From: Algivirga pacifica
Lineage (GTDB): Bacteria > Bacteroidota > Bacteroidia > Cytophagales > Flammeovirgaceae
Direction: 5' to 3'
NCBI RefSeq assembly: GCF_039543525.1
Contig: NZ_BAABJX010000048.1
Location: forward strand, 1 to 64,000
DNA length: 64,000 nt
A program made the translations under genes and the position numbers. Positions within the stretch are counted from its first letter, which is position 1, and each line of letters opens with the position of its first letter. The notes under the pieces were generated by a model. The model was not told the DNA's origin and did no database searches. It worked only from the letters and a program-made list of their open reading frames with translations. This document shows, piece after piece, positions 42,476 through 50,989 of this stretch.

Positions 42476-42543
42476 TGCACTTTCCACACACAGGGAGCAA
42501 GTACATAACTTTCAAATGATTTGTAAATATAGAGGGGACTCTA

Positions 42544-42960
42544 ATGAAGAAGCTATTTATTAAGTGTTTTGTTAATTTCATAGAATTTGAAGACACTCTT
42601 TCCTTCTTTAAGAAGAGAAATTTTAAAAGGAAGGTAGATGCAGCAATATATTCATTCTCCTTATCCTTGAGTGCAAACATATTTTCTATTTTATTTATAC
42701 TTTGCATTTTCCCAAACATAAACGAAATAAAAGCTCTATTTGGGATAAAAGGGGGAGTTACTATTCTTGTTTTATCATTTGTAATTCTATCAACAATTAT
42801 TGAAAAATGGTTGTCTACTCAGCTAACAGAAAAGGCTGAAGGTTATTATAATATATATCACCTGAAGGGCGCAAAGGGTTGGTTATCTTTTATATACTAC
42901 ACAATTAGTTATTTTACCCCACTTTCTATTGCAATACTTTTTAGGGACACATACTTATAA
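42544..42960 (+). CDS. Small polytopic membrane protein, uncharacterised
   Basis: 138 residues. After a charged N-terminus (DTLSFFKKRNFKRKVDAA), three hydrophobic segments are visible near residues 35-58, 68-84 and 112-132. No family recognised. It begins 68 bases after the previous stop, or overlaps the alternative upstream frame by 20 bases. A strong terminator follows. Composition is more AT-rich than flanking core genes, suggesting acquisition. Confidence 0.5.
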   Translation: MKKLFIKCFVNFIEFEDTLSFFKKRNFKRKVDAAIYSFSLSLSANIFSILFILCIFPNINEIKALFGIKGGVTILVLSFVILSTIIEKWLSTQLTEKAEGYYNIYHLKGAKGWLSFIYYTISYFTPLSIAILFRDTYL

Positions 42961-43032
42961 ACCAAAAATATATAGTAGTTAAGACTAATACCTCGCTCGC
43001 ACACAGTATGTCTGCATAGGTGATGTCAATGG

Positions 43033-43065
43033 AAGGCTAGTTACGTTTACTAGCCTTCTATTTTT
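43033..43065 (+). terminator. Intrinsic terminator after the AT-rich islet
   Basis: A 9-bp stem AAGGCTAGT (43033-43041) with ACTAGCCTT (43049-43057), then CTATTTTTG. Its left arm and following bases resemble the terminator at 10245-10278, and similar sequence continues downstream in both places. Confidence 0.75.
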
Positions 43066-43133
43066 GTAAATAATCCGGAATGAAATCTTGAAAATTGGGC
43101 GGTGTGGTATTTTTGTGCGAGGAGATTATTTAT

Positions 43134-43293
43134 CAAAACCCCAACGGGGTGACATCACATAGGGGCGGATTTTAATCCGTCACTATACGGAATATGACAA
43201 TTTTTTATTCGATCTACCAATCCATGACCAACCTTCACTTTTCAATCATGCCAACCGAGCGTGGACGCTCGGAGAAAACGCTTGTAGGTCTTA
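43134..43293. repeat. REP-like cluster ending in the 73-bp direct repeat, right copy
   Basis: 43136-43215 (AACCCCAACGGGGTGACATC, then CACATAGGGGCGGATTTTAA) parallels 10420-10490. 43221-43293 is the right copy of the 73-bp repeat at 41963. A further hairpin, GGTCTTAGG-GAGG-ACCCTAAGACC-like, is at 43287-43310. This fills the 441-base gap 42961-43401 together with the terminator. Confidence 0.85.
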
Positions 43294-43401
43294 GGGAGGA
43301 CCCTAAGACCAGTATAGGACCAGTGTAGGGGGGCTGGAGCCTAATACCCGTATAGAACCAGCATAGAATAACATCACATAGTGATTCTTTAGAGTGTACA
43401 A

Positions 43402-43812
43402 CTACTGCACTGATACAGGATTCTTATCCTCATCAATTGCGACAAAAGTAAACTCTCCAGTGATGGCTTTTTCCCTTTCATAAGAATACATCTGTTCGAT
43501 ATAGATATCGACACTTACTTTCAAGCTAGTATTACCTATATGTACTACTTTCCCAACCAACTCCACGATCGTACCGGCAGGAATTGGTTTCTTGAAATCA
43601 ATCCGATCACTACTTACGGTTACCATCCTTTGCCTACTAAATCTTGTCGCTGTGATAAAAGCCACTTCATCCATCATGTGCATGGCTGTTCCTCCAAAAA
43701 GGGTATCATAATGATTGGTCGTATTAGGGAATACCGCTTTAAAAATTCTGGTTTCAGAAGTTATTAGACGCTCTTCAACGGAAGGATGTTTTGTTGTTAT
43801 TAGTTCACTCAT
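43402..43812 (-). CDS. Hotdog-fold acyl-CoA thioesterase
   Basis: 136 residues. The BFIT/YciA signature is FPNTTNHYDTLFGGTAMHMMDEVAFITATRF, of which the key part is NHYDTLFGG and the DEVAF acid. It continues with DFKKPIPAGTIVELVGKV. A single hotdog domain is present, so it should form dimers or hexamers and hydrolyse acyl-CoA. Chain-length preference cannot be read. Single gene facing left. Confidence 0.88.
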   Translation of the reverse strand: MSELITTKHPSVEERLITSETRIFKAVFPNTTNHYDTLFGGTAMHMMDEVAFITATRFSRQRMVTVSSDRIDFKKPIPAGTIVELVGKVVHIGNTSLKVSVDIYIEQMYSYEREKAITGEFTFVAIDEDKNPVSVQ

Positions 43813-43993
43813 CGTTATAATCGAATTATTTTAACCATAAAAGCCTATTTATTGAAGGTAAAATAATAAAATTGCGCTATAAAATACTATTTCACAACTT
43901 TGGAAATGCATGAATAATGATCCATAGCACCCAATTTTTGACCATTTTATCCTTGTAATGACAAATACTAGCGGTCTATAATTCTTTCGTCTT

Positions 43994-44001
43994 TATCTTT
44001 G
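43994..44001 (+). promoter_or_regulatory. Candidate -7 box TATCTTTG for rimB-rimK
   Basis: TATCTTTG matches TAnnTTTG and lies 97 bases upstream of the chosen ATG. No good -33 element is visible at the usual spacing. Confidence 0.4.
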
Positions 44002-44098
44002 CTTTTCGCACGCATTTATTCTTTATTGTCACGGAAATAATCCTATAAAATCTAAGTGAAAGATTACCAATCATCTACATTTGGATAGCCAAAAGCAT

Positions 44099-44569
44099 AT
44101 GAAGAAAACAACCAAACAGAAGGAGAAGTTATTGATCGGAAGTACCGATCATGTGGACTTACCAAGCTTTGATCTTGCTGATATTCCCTGTAAAATTGAC
44201 ACAGGAGCTGAGACTTCAGCAATTCATTGTCATAGGGTAAAACTAGTGGAGAAAGATGGAGAGGAATTTATCTGCTTTCAATTATTAGACCCTAGCCACA
44301 AACAATACAATGGAAAGGAGTTTCGTACGAATAAGTTTGAAGAAAGAAAGGTCCGAAGTTCTTCCGGCGTTGCGGATTATCGATACGTCATTACCACTGA
44401 AGTAGAATTATTTGGTCAGCGATTTGAAACAGAGTTTACCTTGGCTGATCGGGAAAAGATGAAGTTCCCTATTCTATTAGGAAAACGATTACTCAAGAAG
44501 AATTTCCTCGTAGACGTATCCAAGAATAATTTATCATTCAAGAAAAAGCAAACAGAAACATCCTTATGA
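44099..44569 (+). CDS. RimB-like retropepsin-type protease
   Basis: 156 residues from the ATG at 44099 (an in-frame TTG at 44081 is less likely). The aspartic-protease-like signature KIDTGAETSAIH starts at residue 32, with D34 as the catalytic aspartate. The later FPILLGKRLLKKNFLVDV matches the RimB/RloA2 (ATP-dependent zinc protease) family. In characterised rim systems RimB removes glutamates that RimK adds to ribosomal protein S6. Its stop overlaps the rimK start by four bases (ATGA), so the two are co-translated. Confidence 0.85.
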   Translation: MKKTTKQKEKLLIGSTDHVDLPSFDLADIPCKIDTGAETSAIHCHRVKLVEKDGEEFICFQLLDPSHKQYNGKEFRTNKFEERKVRSSSGVADYRYVITTEVELFGQRFETEFTLADREKMKFPILLGKRLLKKNFLVDVSKNNLSFKKKQTETSL

Positions 44570-45477
44570 AAATTGCAGTCTTATCCAGAGGAAAAGAACT
44601 TTATTCCACTAAAAGACTACTTGAAGCTATAGAAGCTGCTGGTCACGAAGCCGTACTAATCGACCACACCAGAAGCTATATGGTCATTGAGAGTGGGGAC
44701 CCTCAGGTCCATGTTGGGAAAGAATTGATTGATAGTGTAGACGCTATCATTCCAAGAGTTGGTGCTTCCGTTACCTTTTATGGTAGTGCGATGGTTCGAC
44801 AGTTTGAGATGGCTAAAGTATTTACGACCCTAAGCTCCTTGGCACTCGTACGTTCCAGAGATAAACTCAGAAGTATGCAAATTTTGGCCAAGCATGGTAT
44901 TGGCATTCCAAAAACGGCTTTTGCCAAGCACCCGAGTGATATCCAGAGCTTGATTGAGCATGTAGGTGGAGTTCCGTTGATCATCAAACTTATTGAAGGT
45001 ACACAAGGACTGGGCGTTGTACTAGCTGAAACCAAGAGTGCGGCCAAATCCGTAATGGAAGCATTCTATGGCTTACAAGCCAATATCATTGTACAAGAGT
45101 TTATCAAAGAAGCCAAGGGGGCTGATCTAAGAGCTTTTGTCGTAGGAAATGAGGTTGTAGGAGCCATGAAACGTCAAGGTGGTGAAGGGGAATTCCGTTC
45201 CAACATTCACCGTGGTGGAAAAGGTGAAATCGTCAAGCTAACTCGCGCCGAAAAATCAGCCGCAGTAAAAGCCGCTAAAGCATTGGGCTTATCTATCGCT
45301 GGAGTAGACATGCTCCGTGCTGAAAGAGGACCATTGGTTATTGAAGTCAATTCTTCTCCCGGACTGGAAGGTATCGAAACTGTTACAGGTATTGATATTG
45401 CTGGAAAAATCGTCAAGTTTATTGAAGATAACATTCATAAAGACGACCGTAGCAAAAAGGATAAGGTTGGCGCCTAA
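44566..45477 (+). CDS. rimK: RimK-family alpha-L-glutamate ligase
   Basis: 303 residues, the normal RimK size. ATP-grasp landmarks: PRVGASVTFYGSAMVRQFE, RSRDKLRSMQIL, PLIIKLIEGTQGLGVVL, VQEFIKEAKGADLRAFVVG, and the metal-binding EVNSSPGLEG near residue 268. It adds glutamates to the C-terminus of S6 and may act on other carboxylates. The 4-base overlap with the RimB-like protease gives a modifier plus eraser pair. A strong palindromic terminator follows. Confidence 0.92.
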   Translation: MKIAVLSRGKELYSTKRLLEAIEAAGHEAVLIDHTRSYMVIESGDPQVHVGKELIDSVDAIIPRVGASVTFYGSAMVRQFEMAKVFTTLSSLALVRSRDKLRSMQILAKHGIGIPKTAFAKHPSDIQSLIEHVGGVPLIIKLIEGTQGLGVVLAETKSAAKSVMEAFYGLQANIIVQEFIKEAKGADLRAFVVGNEVVGAMKRQGGEGEFRSNIHRGGKGEIVKLTRAEKSAAVKAAKALGLSIAGVDMLRAERGPLVIEVNSSPGLEGIETVTGIDIAGKIVKFIEDNIHKDDRSKKDKVGA

Positions 45478-45483
45478 AAGGTT

Positions 45484-45513
45484 AGTAAGTTTGCGGTTTC
45501 CCGCAAACTTACT
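45484..45513. terminator. Bidirectional terminator after rimK
   Basis: 13-bp perfect stem AGTAAGTTTGCGG / CCGCAAACTTACT with a TTTC loop, between two convergent genes whose stops are 7 and 6 bases away. Short T-tail. Confidence 0.85.
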
Positions 45514-45518
45514 TTATA

Positions 45519-46334
45519 CTACTGTATATTGACTGCTTCCTGTAACAATGTTTCTACCTGAGGGATTGATGGTTCCCCATAATAAAGCTGTAAGTATAAA
45601 TAGGTCAGTTGCAAGTATTTCTCTTGTCCCTTCAACCAGCTACAATAATCTACCATCGCCTTTATTTCATGAATCACCCTTTCCTTTTCTACAAAAGACA
45701 GATAGAGTTTCGTCACATTAGTCACCTTATTGGTCGTCAGGTCGATGTACTTCAAGGTCATATTTAAAGCCTCTTCCGGACGAATAACTTCTCCTCTTAC
45801 GGTTAAAATATTAGAATTCAATAGCAGGTTTTCTCCATCATACTGTAAATCTTTATGAATCTTCTGTCCACGATAAGTGTAGGTAATAAAGAATATAGAG
45901 AAGTCTGTACTTTCAAAACCTGGCCATAGTAAGGGTACTGACAGCTCTCCAAAAACAGCTTTTCGATGAGGCTGTAAGCTTGTTCCTCTTCCTGTCAGGT
46001 CTTCCATCATATCGTTTTCAGGTAAGGGATCACCTGAAACCTGTCGAAGTACTCCATCAGTTTTACAGCTGAGGGTAACTTTTTCATTTTCGAAGTTAGA
46101 GGATAACGCTGAGAGCAATACCATATGACCATTATCGGCAATCGCTATCAACTTTTCATTGGGTGAAAAAAAAGACACTGCTGTTGTTAGATATAACTGT
46201 GTCCCTCTATGTATAATCCTTTCTCCAATTTTTGGTTCTCCTTCTACATTAAGGACAGTAAATAATTGTGCATAGGTATCCTTTGATGGCATACCTATCA
46301 CTATGAATAGAGCTAATAAACGTACGTAGTACAT
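45519..46334 (-). CDS. Secreted protein, uncharacterised
   Basis: 271 residues with a signal peptide (MYYVRLLALFIVIGMPSKDTYA). The mature N-terminus (LNVEGEPKIGERIIHRGTQL) has the flavour of Bacteroidota proteins that begin with a FecR-like or SH3-like beta module. The remainder mixes strands with a helical C-terminus (AMVDYCSWLKGQEKYLQL). No family recognised. Single gene, convergent with rimK. Confidence 0.6.
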   Translation of the reverse strand: MYYVRLLALFIVIGMPSKDTYAQLFTVLNVEGEPKIGERIIHRGTQLYLTTAVSFFSPNEKLIAIADNGHMVLLSALSSNFENEKVTLSCKTDGVLRQVSGDPLPENDMMEDLTGRGTSLQPHRKAVFGELSVPLLWPGFESTDFSIFFITYTYRGQKIHKDLQYDGENLLLNSNILTVRGEVIRPEEALNMTLKYIDLTTNKVTNVTKLYLSFVEKERVIHEIKAMVDYCSWLKGQEKYLQLTYLYLQLYYGEPSIPQVETLLQEAVNIQ

Positions 46335-46444
46335 AACAGTATTTGAGTTATCGTTTTTGGTTATCCAAATTGGGTGCTGAAAAATTCATTTCACTTTCAA
46401 AACGACTCACGTACCATTCTAGTATAAAGGATCGAAAATAGCTC

Positions 46445-46485
46445 AAAAAAAAAGGGAAACAATCTCAAAAGATCCTTTCCTTTTT
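46445..46485 (-). terminator. Probable terminator of the 58-residue gene
   Basis: Reading leftwards: AAAAAGGAAAGG, a 15-base loop, TTTCCCTTTTTTTTT. The stem is about 10 bp with a mismatch, followed by a T-run. It lies just after the stop at 46491. Confidence 0.5.
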
Positions 46486-46490
46486 AGTCT

Positions 46491-46667
46491 TTATATATTG
46501 GTCGCTCTTCGTCCCAACTCCGTACATAACGCTTCAAAAAACTGTTGATTTCTAAAGTGAGCTCCTTTCTCAATTTCCTCATTGTATAACTTTAATAAGT
46601 CCTCTATCCCTTTAGAAGCCAATAATACCTGAATATGGTTTTGTGTATGTTTTTGTATTGCTGTCAT
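46491..46667 (-). CDS. Small protein, uncharacterised
   Basis: 58 residues from the ATG at 46667; a longer frame starting at 46733 has no better start. Composition is helical and charged (SKGIEDLLKLYNEEIEKG), ending ALCTELGRRATNI. No signal or membrane segment. It has its own terminator. Function unknown. Confidence 0.45.
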   Translation of the reverse strand: MTAIQKHTQNHIQVLLASKGIEDLLKLYNEEIEKGAHFRNQQFFEALCTELGRRATNI

Positions 46668-46891
46668 GATTCTAACGGTTCGTTTATTGCTATGTGATGA
46701 AACAAAAGTATTCAAAACCAATGCATTCACCAATTCGCAAAACTCGTAACAACGCTCAAAAGCTACATAAGAAGAGAATGTATTTACACCTACTTTTATA
46801 TCCTTGAAAAAAATAAATAGCTCACTTCTGATTAAAAGAAAAAAATTCTTTCATACCTACAGATATAGGATTTGTTTCATTTTTATGAAAA

Positions 46892-47584
46892 TTATTCTTT
46901 GACAAGTAAACGATACCCTTCTCCTCGAATAGTCTGTACAATTACATCTGTTTTTTTCAATCGTTTCCTTAGCTTCGCCATAAATACATCAAGACTTCTC
47001 CCATTAAAGAAGGAGTCATCCCCCCACAACTGCATAAGGATCAGCTTACGGCTGACAACCTCTTGCAGATTATCACTCAACATCTTTAACAACTCTGCTT
47101 CTCTAGGGGTAAGAGAAATAGTTTCCGTTCCCATTTGCAGTTCCTGAAAGTGATAATTGAAAAGCACATTGCCTAATGTATATGATTTGTCTTGCCCTCC
47201 TAACGGTAAGGATTGTCCTTTGTTCCTTGCCAATAATGCATCTACCCTAACCAACAACTCTTCCATACTAAATGGCTTTTTAACATAATCATTCCCCCCT
47301 ATTTTAAATCCTTTGACTACGTCCTCCGTCATGGTTTTTGCCGTAAGGAAAATAATCGGTATCTGCTGATTCACTGCTCGAATCTCTTTTGCCAGCGTAA
47401 AACCATCCTTATCAGGAAGCATGACATCCAGTATACATAAGTCCGGTTGTGCTATAAAAAATGCCTGAGTACCATCTACTCCATTCTCTTTAAGTACCAC
47501 TTCATACCCTTTACTTTCAAACAACTCTTTCACTAAAAACCCTAAATAAGGGTCATCTTCAACAATCAATAATTTCTTTTTCAT
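46892..47584 (-). CDS. OmpR-family response regulator
   Basis: 230 residues. Receiver domain at 1-118 with acidic D10-D11, phosphoacceptor D53 in CILDVMLPDKDG, and KKPF lysine near 103. C-terminal winged-helix domain with SLTPREAELLKML and the recognition-helix segment NGRSLDVFMAKLRKRL, ending in IRGEGYRL. It starts inside the 3' end of the kinase gene (26-base overlap), so the two proteins are a cognate pair. Its likely target is the ordered TTAACC array at 49190-49226. Confidence 0.92.
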   Translation of the reverse strand: MKKKLLIVEDDPYLGFLVKELFESKGYEVVLKENGVDGTQAFFIAQPDLCILDVMLPDKDGFTLAKEIRAVNQQIPIIFLTAKTMTEDVVKGFKIGGNDYVKKPFSMEELLVRVDALLARNKGQSLPLGGQDKSYTLGNVLFNYHFQELQMGTETISLTPREAELLKMLSDNLQEVVSRKLILMQLWGDDSFFNGRSLDVFMAKLRKRLKKTDVIVQTIRGEGYRLLVKE

Positions 47585-48917
47585 CTATTCTTTGTTTCAA
47601 TAACGGTAAATGAATGGTAAATACACTTCCCTTCCCTACTTCACTATTCACTGTAATCTCTCCCATATGACGCTGTATCACCATGGCCGCATAACTCAAG
47701 CCCAGACCAAACCCTTTAACATTATGAATATCTCCTGTAGGAACCCTAAAAAATTTATCGAATACTTGGCCTATATACTCCTTCTCTATACCAATTCCGG
47801 TATCCTCCACTGAAATAAGCAATTCATTCTGATGTATGGTTGTACGCACCTTAATCTCAGGCTGCTTCACACTATATTTCAATGCATTATCTAATAAATT
47901 ACTCATTACATTAGAAAGGTGAATAGCATCTCCATAAACCCAGATAGGTACCCTAACAAACTCCCAAGTCAGGGAACCTCCATACTCTTCTACCTGAATT
48001 TTCAACTGAGAAAACACCTCTTCCAACAGTTGATGCATCTCCAAAGGCTCCAGTTGCAACCTAAGGGTCCCCTTTTCGGAAGCTGCTATGTTCAATACTT
48101 TTTGCACCATCACTCCAAGTCGTTTATTTTCCTTTTGTGCCATCTCTAAGTATTGCACTGTCTTTTGATCATCTTTTCGAATATCAAACTTCAATAAGGC
48201 TTCCAAGGCTAATGAAACTGTTGCAATAGGCGTTTTAAACTCGTGTGTCAAATTATTAATAAAGTCCCGTCGCATCTCCGATACTTTCTTTTGACTGAAA
48301 ATTAACCGCAGTGCATATAGTAAACTAAACACCGTACAGAAGGTCAGGGTGGTCGCTCCTGCTACACTTCCCAGCATTCTTTCCAATGCAATTTGTTGCT
48401 TTCCCGGTATCAGAACCGTCAACTTATTAGGAAGTCCAACCGTTTGTGCACTCAGGGCATATTCAAATTGCTCCCCTTCAAAATCTTCTAAAGGAAAAGT
48501 CGTCGATAACACCAATCCCCCCTTATGGGCATCATAATACGTATAAGCAAAAGATGTAATACCTATTTTCTCCATCTCCTGACGAAGGAGAGTATCTACT
48601 TTCGTATGCCAGGCCCTTCCTGCTAATCGCTCTATCTTAATCTGAGGAAGAAGCTCTCCTCCCTCTACGCTTTTTTTCTTTCCTAACAAGTAAGGCTTTA
48701 CAACATATTCTAGCTCCCCATCTATAGTTGTCAGTAATGTAATCGCAGACTCCCCCATGGCCTGTTCTGTAGCTATAGTTACCGCACCTCCAATCTCTCG
48801 TTCCAACTGTGACTGAATTGATCGATAATGCTGCAAAAGCCAGTGAGCCTGAAATAGGAAGGTTCCTAACAAGGTGATGCATGTTAGCAACAAGAGTATG
48901 TAGATCTTTTGCTTCAT
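47559..48917 (-). CDS. Membrane sensor histidine kinase
   Basis: 452 residues. Membrane helices at about 5-25 and 183-205 enclose a periplasmic sensor of roughly 155 residues. The H-box NNLTHEFKTPIATV has H225; the N-box is SNVMSNLLDNALKYS; G1 is VEDTGIGIE and G2 is GFGLGLSYA. No HAMP domain is obvious between the second helix and the H-box. It is the first gene of the two-component operon, divergent from a lipoprotein gene, suggesting envelope-stress sensing. Confidence 0.92.
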   Translation of the reverse strand: MKQKIYILLLLTCITLLGTFLFQAHWLLQHYRSIQSQLEREIGGAVTIATEQAMGESAITLLTTIDGELEYVVKPYLLGKKKSVEGGELLPQIKIERLAGRAWHTKVDTLLRQEMEKIGITSFAYTYYDAHKGGLVLSTTFPLEDFEGEQFEYALSAQTVGLPNKLTVLIPGKQQIALERMLGSVAGATTLTFCTVFSLLYALRLIFSQKKVSEMRRDFINNLTHEFKTPIATVSLALEALLKFDIRKDDQKTVQYLEMAQKENKRLGVMVQKVLNIAASEKGTLRLQLEPLEMHQLLEEVFSQLKIQVEEYGGSLTWEFVRVPIWVYGDAIHLSNVMSNLLDNALKYSVKQPEIKVRTTIHQNELLISVEDTGIGIEKEYIGQVFDKFFRVPTGDIHNVKGFGLGLSYAAMVIQRHMGEITVNSEVGKGSVFTIHLPLLKQRIDEKEIIDC

Positions 48918-48980
48918 CTATTCTTGTAAATTAATTGCTTATTAGGTAAAGCTGAATCCTCAACTATCATATTAGCAGCT

Positions 48981-49128
48981 AGCGCTGTTGAATCGTTGAA
49001 TCGTTGAATTGAGCTTCGCTCGTTGATTCGAGTTGAACTGTTGATTGATATAGGATACTCATACAACATATCAACTCGAATCAACTCACCGAAGGTGAAA
49101 TTCAACGATTCAACGATTCAACAGCGCT
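48981..49128. repeat. Mini-hairpin palindromic element, GTTGAAT spacer type
   Basis: Outer arms 48981-49010 and 49099-49128 are exact 30-bp complements (AGCGCTGTTGAATCGTTGAA onward). Inner arms 49022-49036 and 49071-49085 also pair. Between outer and inner arms the left side has GAGC-TTC-GCTC, but the right side has CACC-GAA-GGTG, so the hairpin modules differ between arms while the arms stay matched. Confidence 0.9.
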
Positions 49129-49189
49129 GATGGTTATGGACTCATAACTTATCCCAAGATACAGCCCTTCCATCAATTGTAAATAAGTC

Positions 49190-49226
49190 TTAACCTTAGT
49201 TAACCTTGTTTAACCTGCTTTTAACT
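49190..49226 (+). promoter_or_regulatory. Operator-like array of TTAACC boxes at 10-bp spacing
   Basis: TTAACC starts at 49190, 49200 and 49210, and TTAACT at 49221: four direct repeats, one per helical turn. OmpR-family regulators commonly bind direct hexamer repeats at 10-11 bp spacing. The array lies between the two-component operon and the lipoprotein gene, 80 bases before the latter's ATG. Binding by the adjacent regulator is inferred. Confidence 0.65.
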
Positions 49227-49305
49227 CATTTTTGATAGGATATAGACTAGATTGCCTCCCATAATCACACGTAATTTTTCATTTACCACAAAAACACAGA
49301 CGAAT

Positions 49306-50076
49306 ATGAGAAACCTTATATTATCGGGAATGCTGCTTTCAGCAATGGTAAGCTGTCAAGGAAATGATGACCTTACTCCCGTACAAAAAGAGAATATCAG
49401 CAATATGCGAGTGGCTGTTGCTGATTTTAAAGAGGGAGATGATCAAAACCTTATTTATTTCTTAAACAATGAAACCCTATTCGAAGAGCTAAAGGGAGAA
49501 GTAGAAAAGGTTGTCGACATGGATGTCGAGTTTGATGAAGATGGTGTTCGTATAGACTATAAAGCATTGATGAAAAGTGGTGAAGAAGTAACAATGCAAA
49601 AAGTATGGACCATGGAGGAATTCAAGACATTAGCCGCTACTGACTTCACAGCATCTTCTGAAGAAGCCCCTCATCATATGATTTGGGTATCTAACAGCGA
49701 TTCTACTGATGGAGTACACACCCATGAAGAGACTATTGAAATCAAACTGGATGAGACAGAGCAGCAGCATAACAAAATCATCATCATCAAGGAAAATGTT
49801 GATGGGGACGCACAACATATCGAAGTGATGAAAGGAATACCGGGAGCTCCAGAAGCACCGGAAGAAGAGGGAGTTATCCTACAAAAGATAAAGGAAAAGT
49901 ATGGAGAAGACTTCAAGGAGATTTCAGACCTTAGTATTATGATTAAAGACCAAAAAATGGAAGTCAATGCTAAGGTGCTCTTACAAGATGGCAGTGTAAA
50001 AGAAGAAACCTTCAGCATGGATAAACCTCATCAGGAACAGAAGAAGAAGTTCAGAATCATCAAGAAGTATGACTAA
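49306..50076 (+). CDS. Lipoprotein divergent from the two-component system
   Basis: 256 residues from the ATG at 49306, giving signal MRNLILSGMLLSAMVSC. The mature protein is very acidic and His-rich in the middle (segments SSEEAPHHMIW, DGVHTHEETIE, ETEQQHNKIIII, DAQHIEVM), suggesting metal binding. C-terminal half contains a KIKEKYGEDFKEISDL repeat-like unit of the PepSY/BLIP style, not confirmed. Its position beside the kinase, behind the TTAACC array, suggests it is a regulon member or accessory sensor. Confidence 0.65.
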   Translation: MRNLILSGMLLSAMVSCQGNDDLTPVQKENISNMRVAVADFKEGDDQNLIYFLNNETLFEELKGEVEKVVDMDVEFDEDGVRIDYKALMKSGEEVTMQKVWTMEEFKTLAATDFTASSEEAPHHMIWVSNSDSTDGVHTHEETIEIKLDETEQQHNKIIIIKENVDGDAQHIEVMKGIPGAPEAPEEEGVILQKIKEKYGEDFKEISDLSIMIKDQKMEVNAKVLLQDGSVKEETFSMDKPHQEQKKKFRIIKKYD

Positions 50077-50079
50077 ATA

Positions 50080-50160
50080 GTTTATCGGTTATTGTTTATC
50101 GCTTATCGTTTATTTTTTCATTAAGACTATCTAAGCGATAACCGATAAACTATAACCGAA
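50080..50160. repeat. Heptad-repeat palindrome
   Basis: Left arm GTTTATC-GGTTATT-GTTTATC-GCTTATC-GTTTATT, then a T-run and a spacer, and right arm AAGCGAT-AACCGAT-AAACTAT-AACCGAA. It begins 3 bases after a stop codon and could act as a terminator. Rest of the 238-base gap is AT-rich without features. Confidence 0.8.
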
Positions 50161-50314
50161 ATTTCATAAAATACCTTGTTATAATCACAAAAATCACCCT
50201 TATTGTATAAAAACAACAAGATCAAATAGCCACTATAAAAGTATCTATTATACACTTATTAGCGACTATTATTCTATTCCATAATTCAAATTAACTGGTT
50301 ATAACATAACTTCT

Positions 50315-50920
50315 ATGAAAGTTACTTTTTGGCAATCACTACTTACAGCAACACTTTTTTTTCTTGTAACAAGTTGCTCTCCATATGAGCAAGACTCATA
50401 TTTTGTAGAAGAACATCAAGCAATCCAAGATATTATCCCTTTTATTACAGATATGGATCAAATGCTCGTTAATGACACCGAATCAGGTCAGCGAGCAGCC
50501 TTGTATATCATTGACTACCTCCACACATCGATTGAGTTAAGATCAGATATCAATAGAAAAGTTCACGAAGGAAATGGTCGCACTTCTTATATAGAAGAAG
50601 AAATAAATTTTAGCCCTTTTCTGGAGAAAGATATTTCTTCCCGAAAGTTATCTAGTCCTTTTCAAAACAAGGAAGTAGAAATCAATATAATCACATTAGA
50701 AGAACTGCAGAATACCTATGAACACAAGCTATTCCACCCTGTTGTAGGACAGCAGAAAGTATTTGGGGTACTTATCCTTAGCCGTATTGCTTTTAACGAA
50801 AATATGGATATTGGCTATTTAAGTTATTCGTTTACTTGTGGTAAAGATTGTGCTTGGTCACAGAATATAGAGATTACGAAAGTGGGCGAACAATGGTATA
50901 TTTCTAAAATCTATGCTTAA
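50315..50920 (+). CDS. Lipoprotein, uncharacterised
   Basis: 201 residues; signal ends FFLVTSC at residue 21. The mature part starts with a helical segment (EEHQAIQDIIPFITDMDQML) and ends in a beta region with a CGKDCAW pair and a final EQWYISKIY strand, resembling an NTF2-like or Coa1-like closing strand. Family unknown. Terminator immediately after. Confidence 0.6.
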   Translation: MKVTFWQSLLTATLFFLVTSCSPYEQDSYFVEEHQAIQDIIPFITDMDQMLVNDTESGQRAALYIIDYLHTSIELRSDINRKVHEGNGRTSYIEEEINFSPFLEKDISSRKLSSPFQNKEVEINIITLEELQNTYEHKLFHPVVGQQKVFGVLILSRIAFNENMDIGYLSYSFTCGKDCAWSQNIEITKVGEQWYISKIYA

Positions 50921-50940
50921 TTGATTTTATTTTAGAATAA

Positions 50941-50972
50941 AAAAGGGGAGCCTAGTCATAGGCTCCCCTTTT
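50941..50972. terminator. Strong bidirectional terminator
   Basis: 14-bp perfect stem AAAAGGGGAGCCTA / TAGGCTCCCCTTTT with a GTCA loop and T/A runs on both sides, between convergent lipoprotein and ffh genes. Confidence 0.92.
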
Positions 50973-50989
50973 TTATGATGTGTATCAAT

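Noticed and set aside
42249..42563. Separate 104-residue gene
   Set aside because: Its first half is an out-of-frame reading of the 42116 gene; only the tail looks protein-like, so I treat it as a possible frameshift continuation instead.
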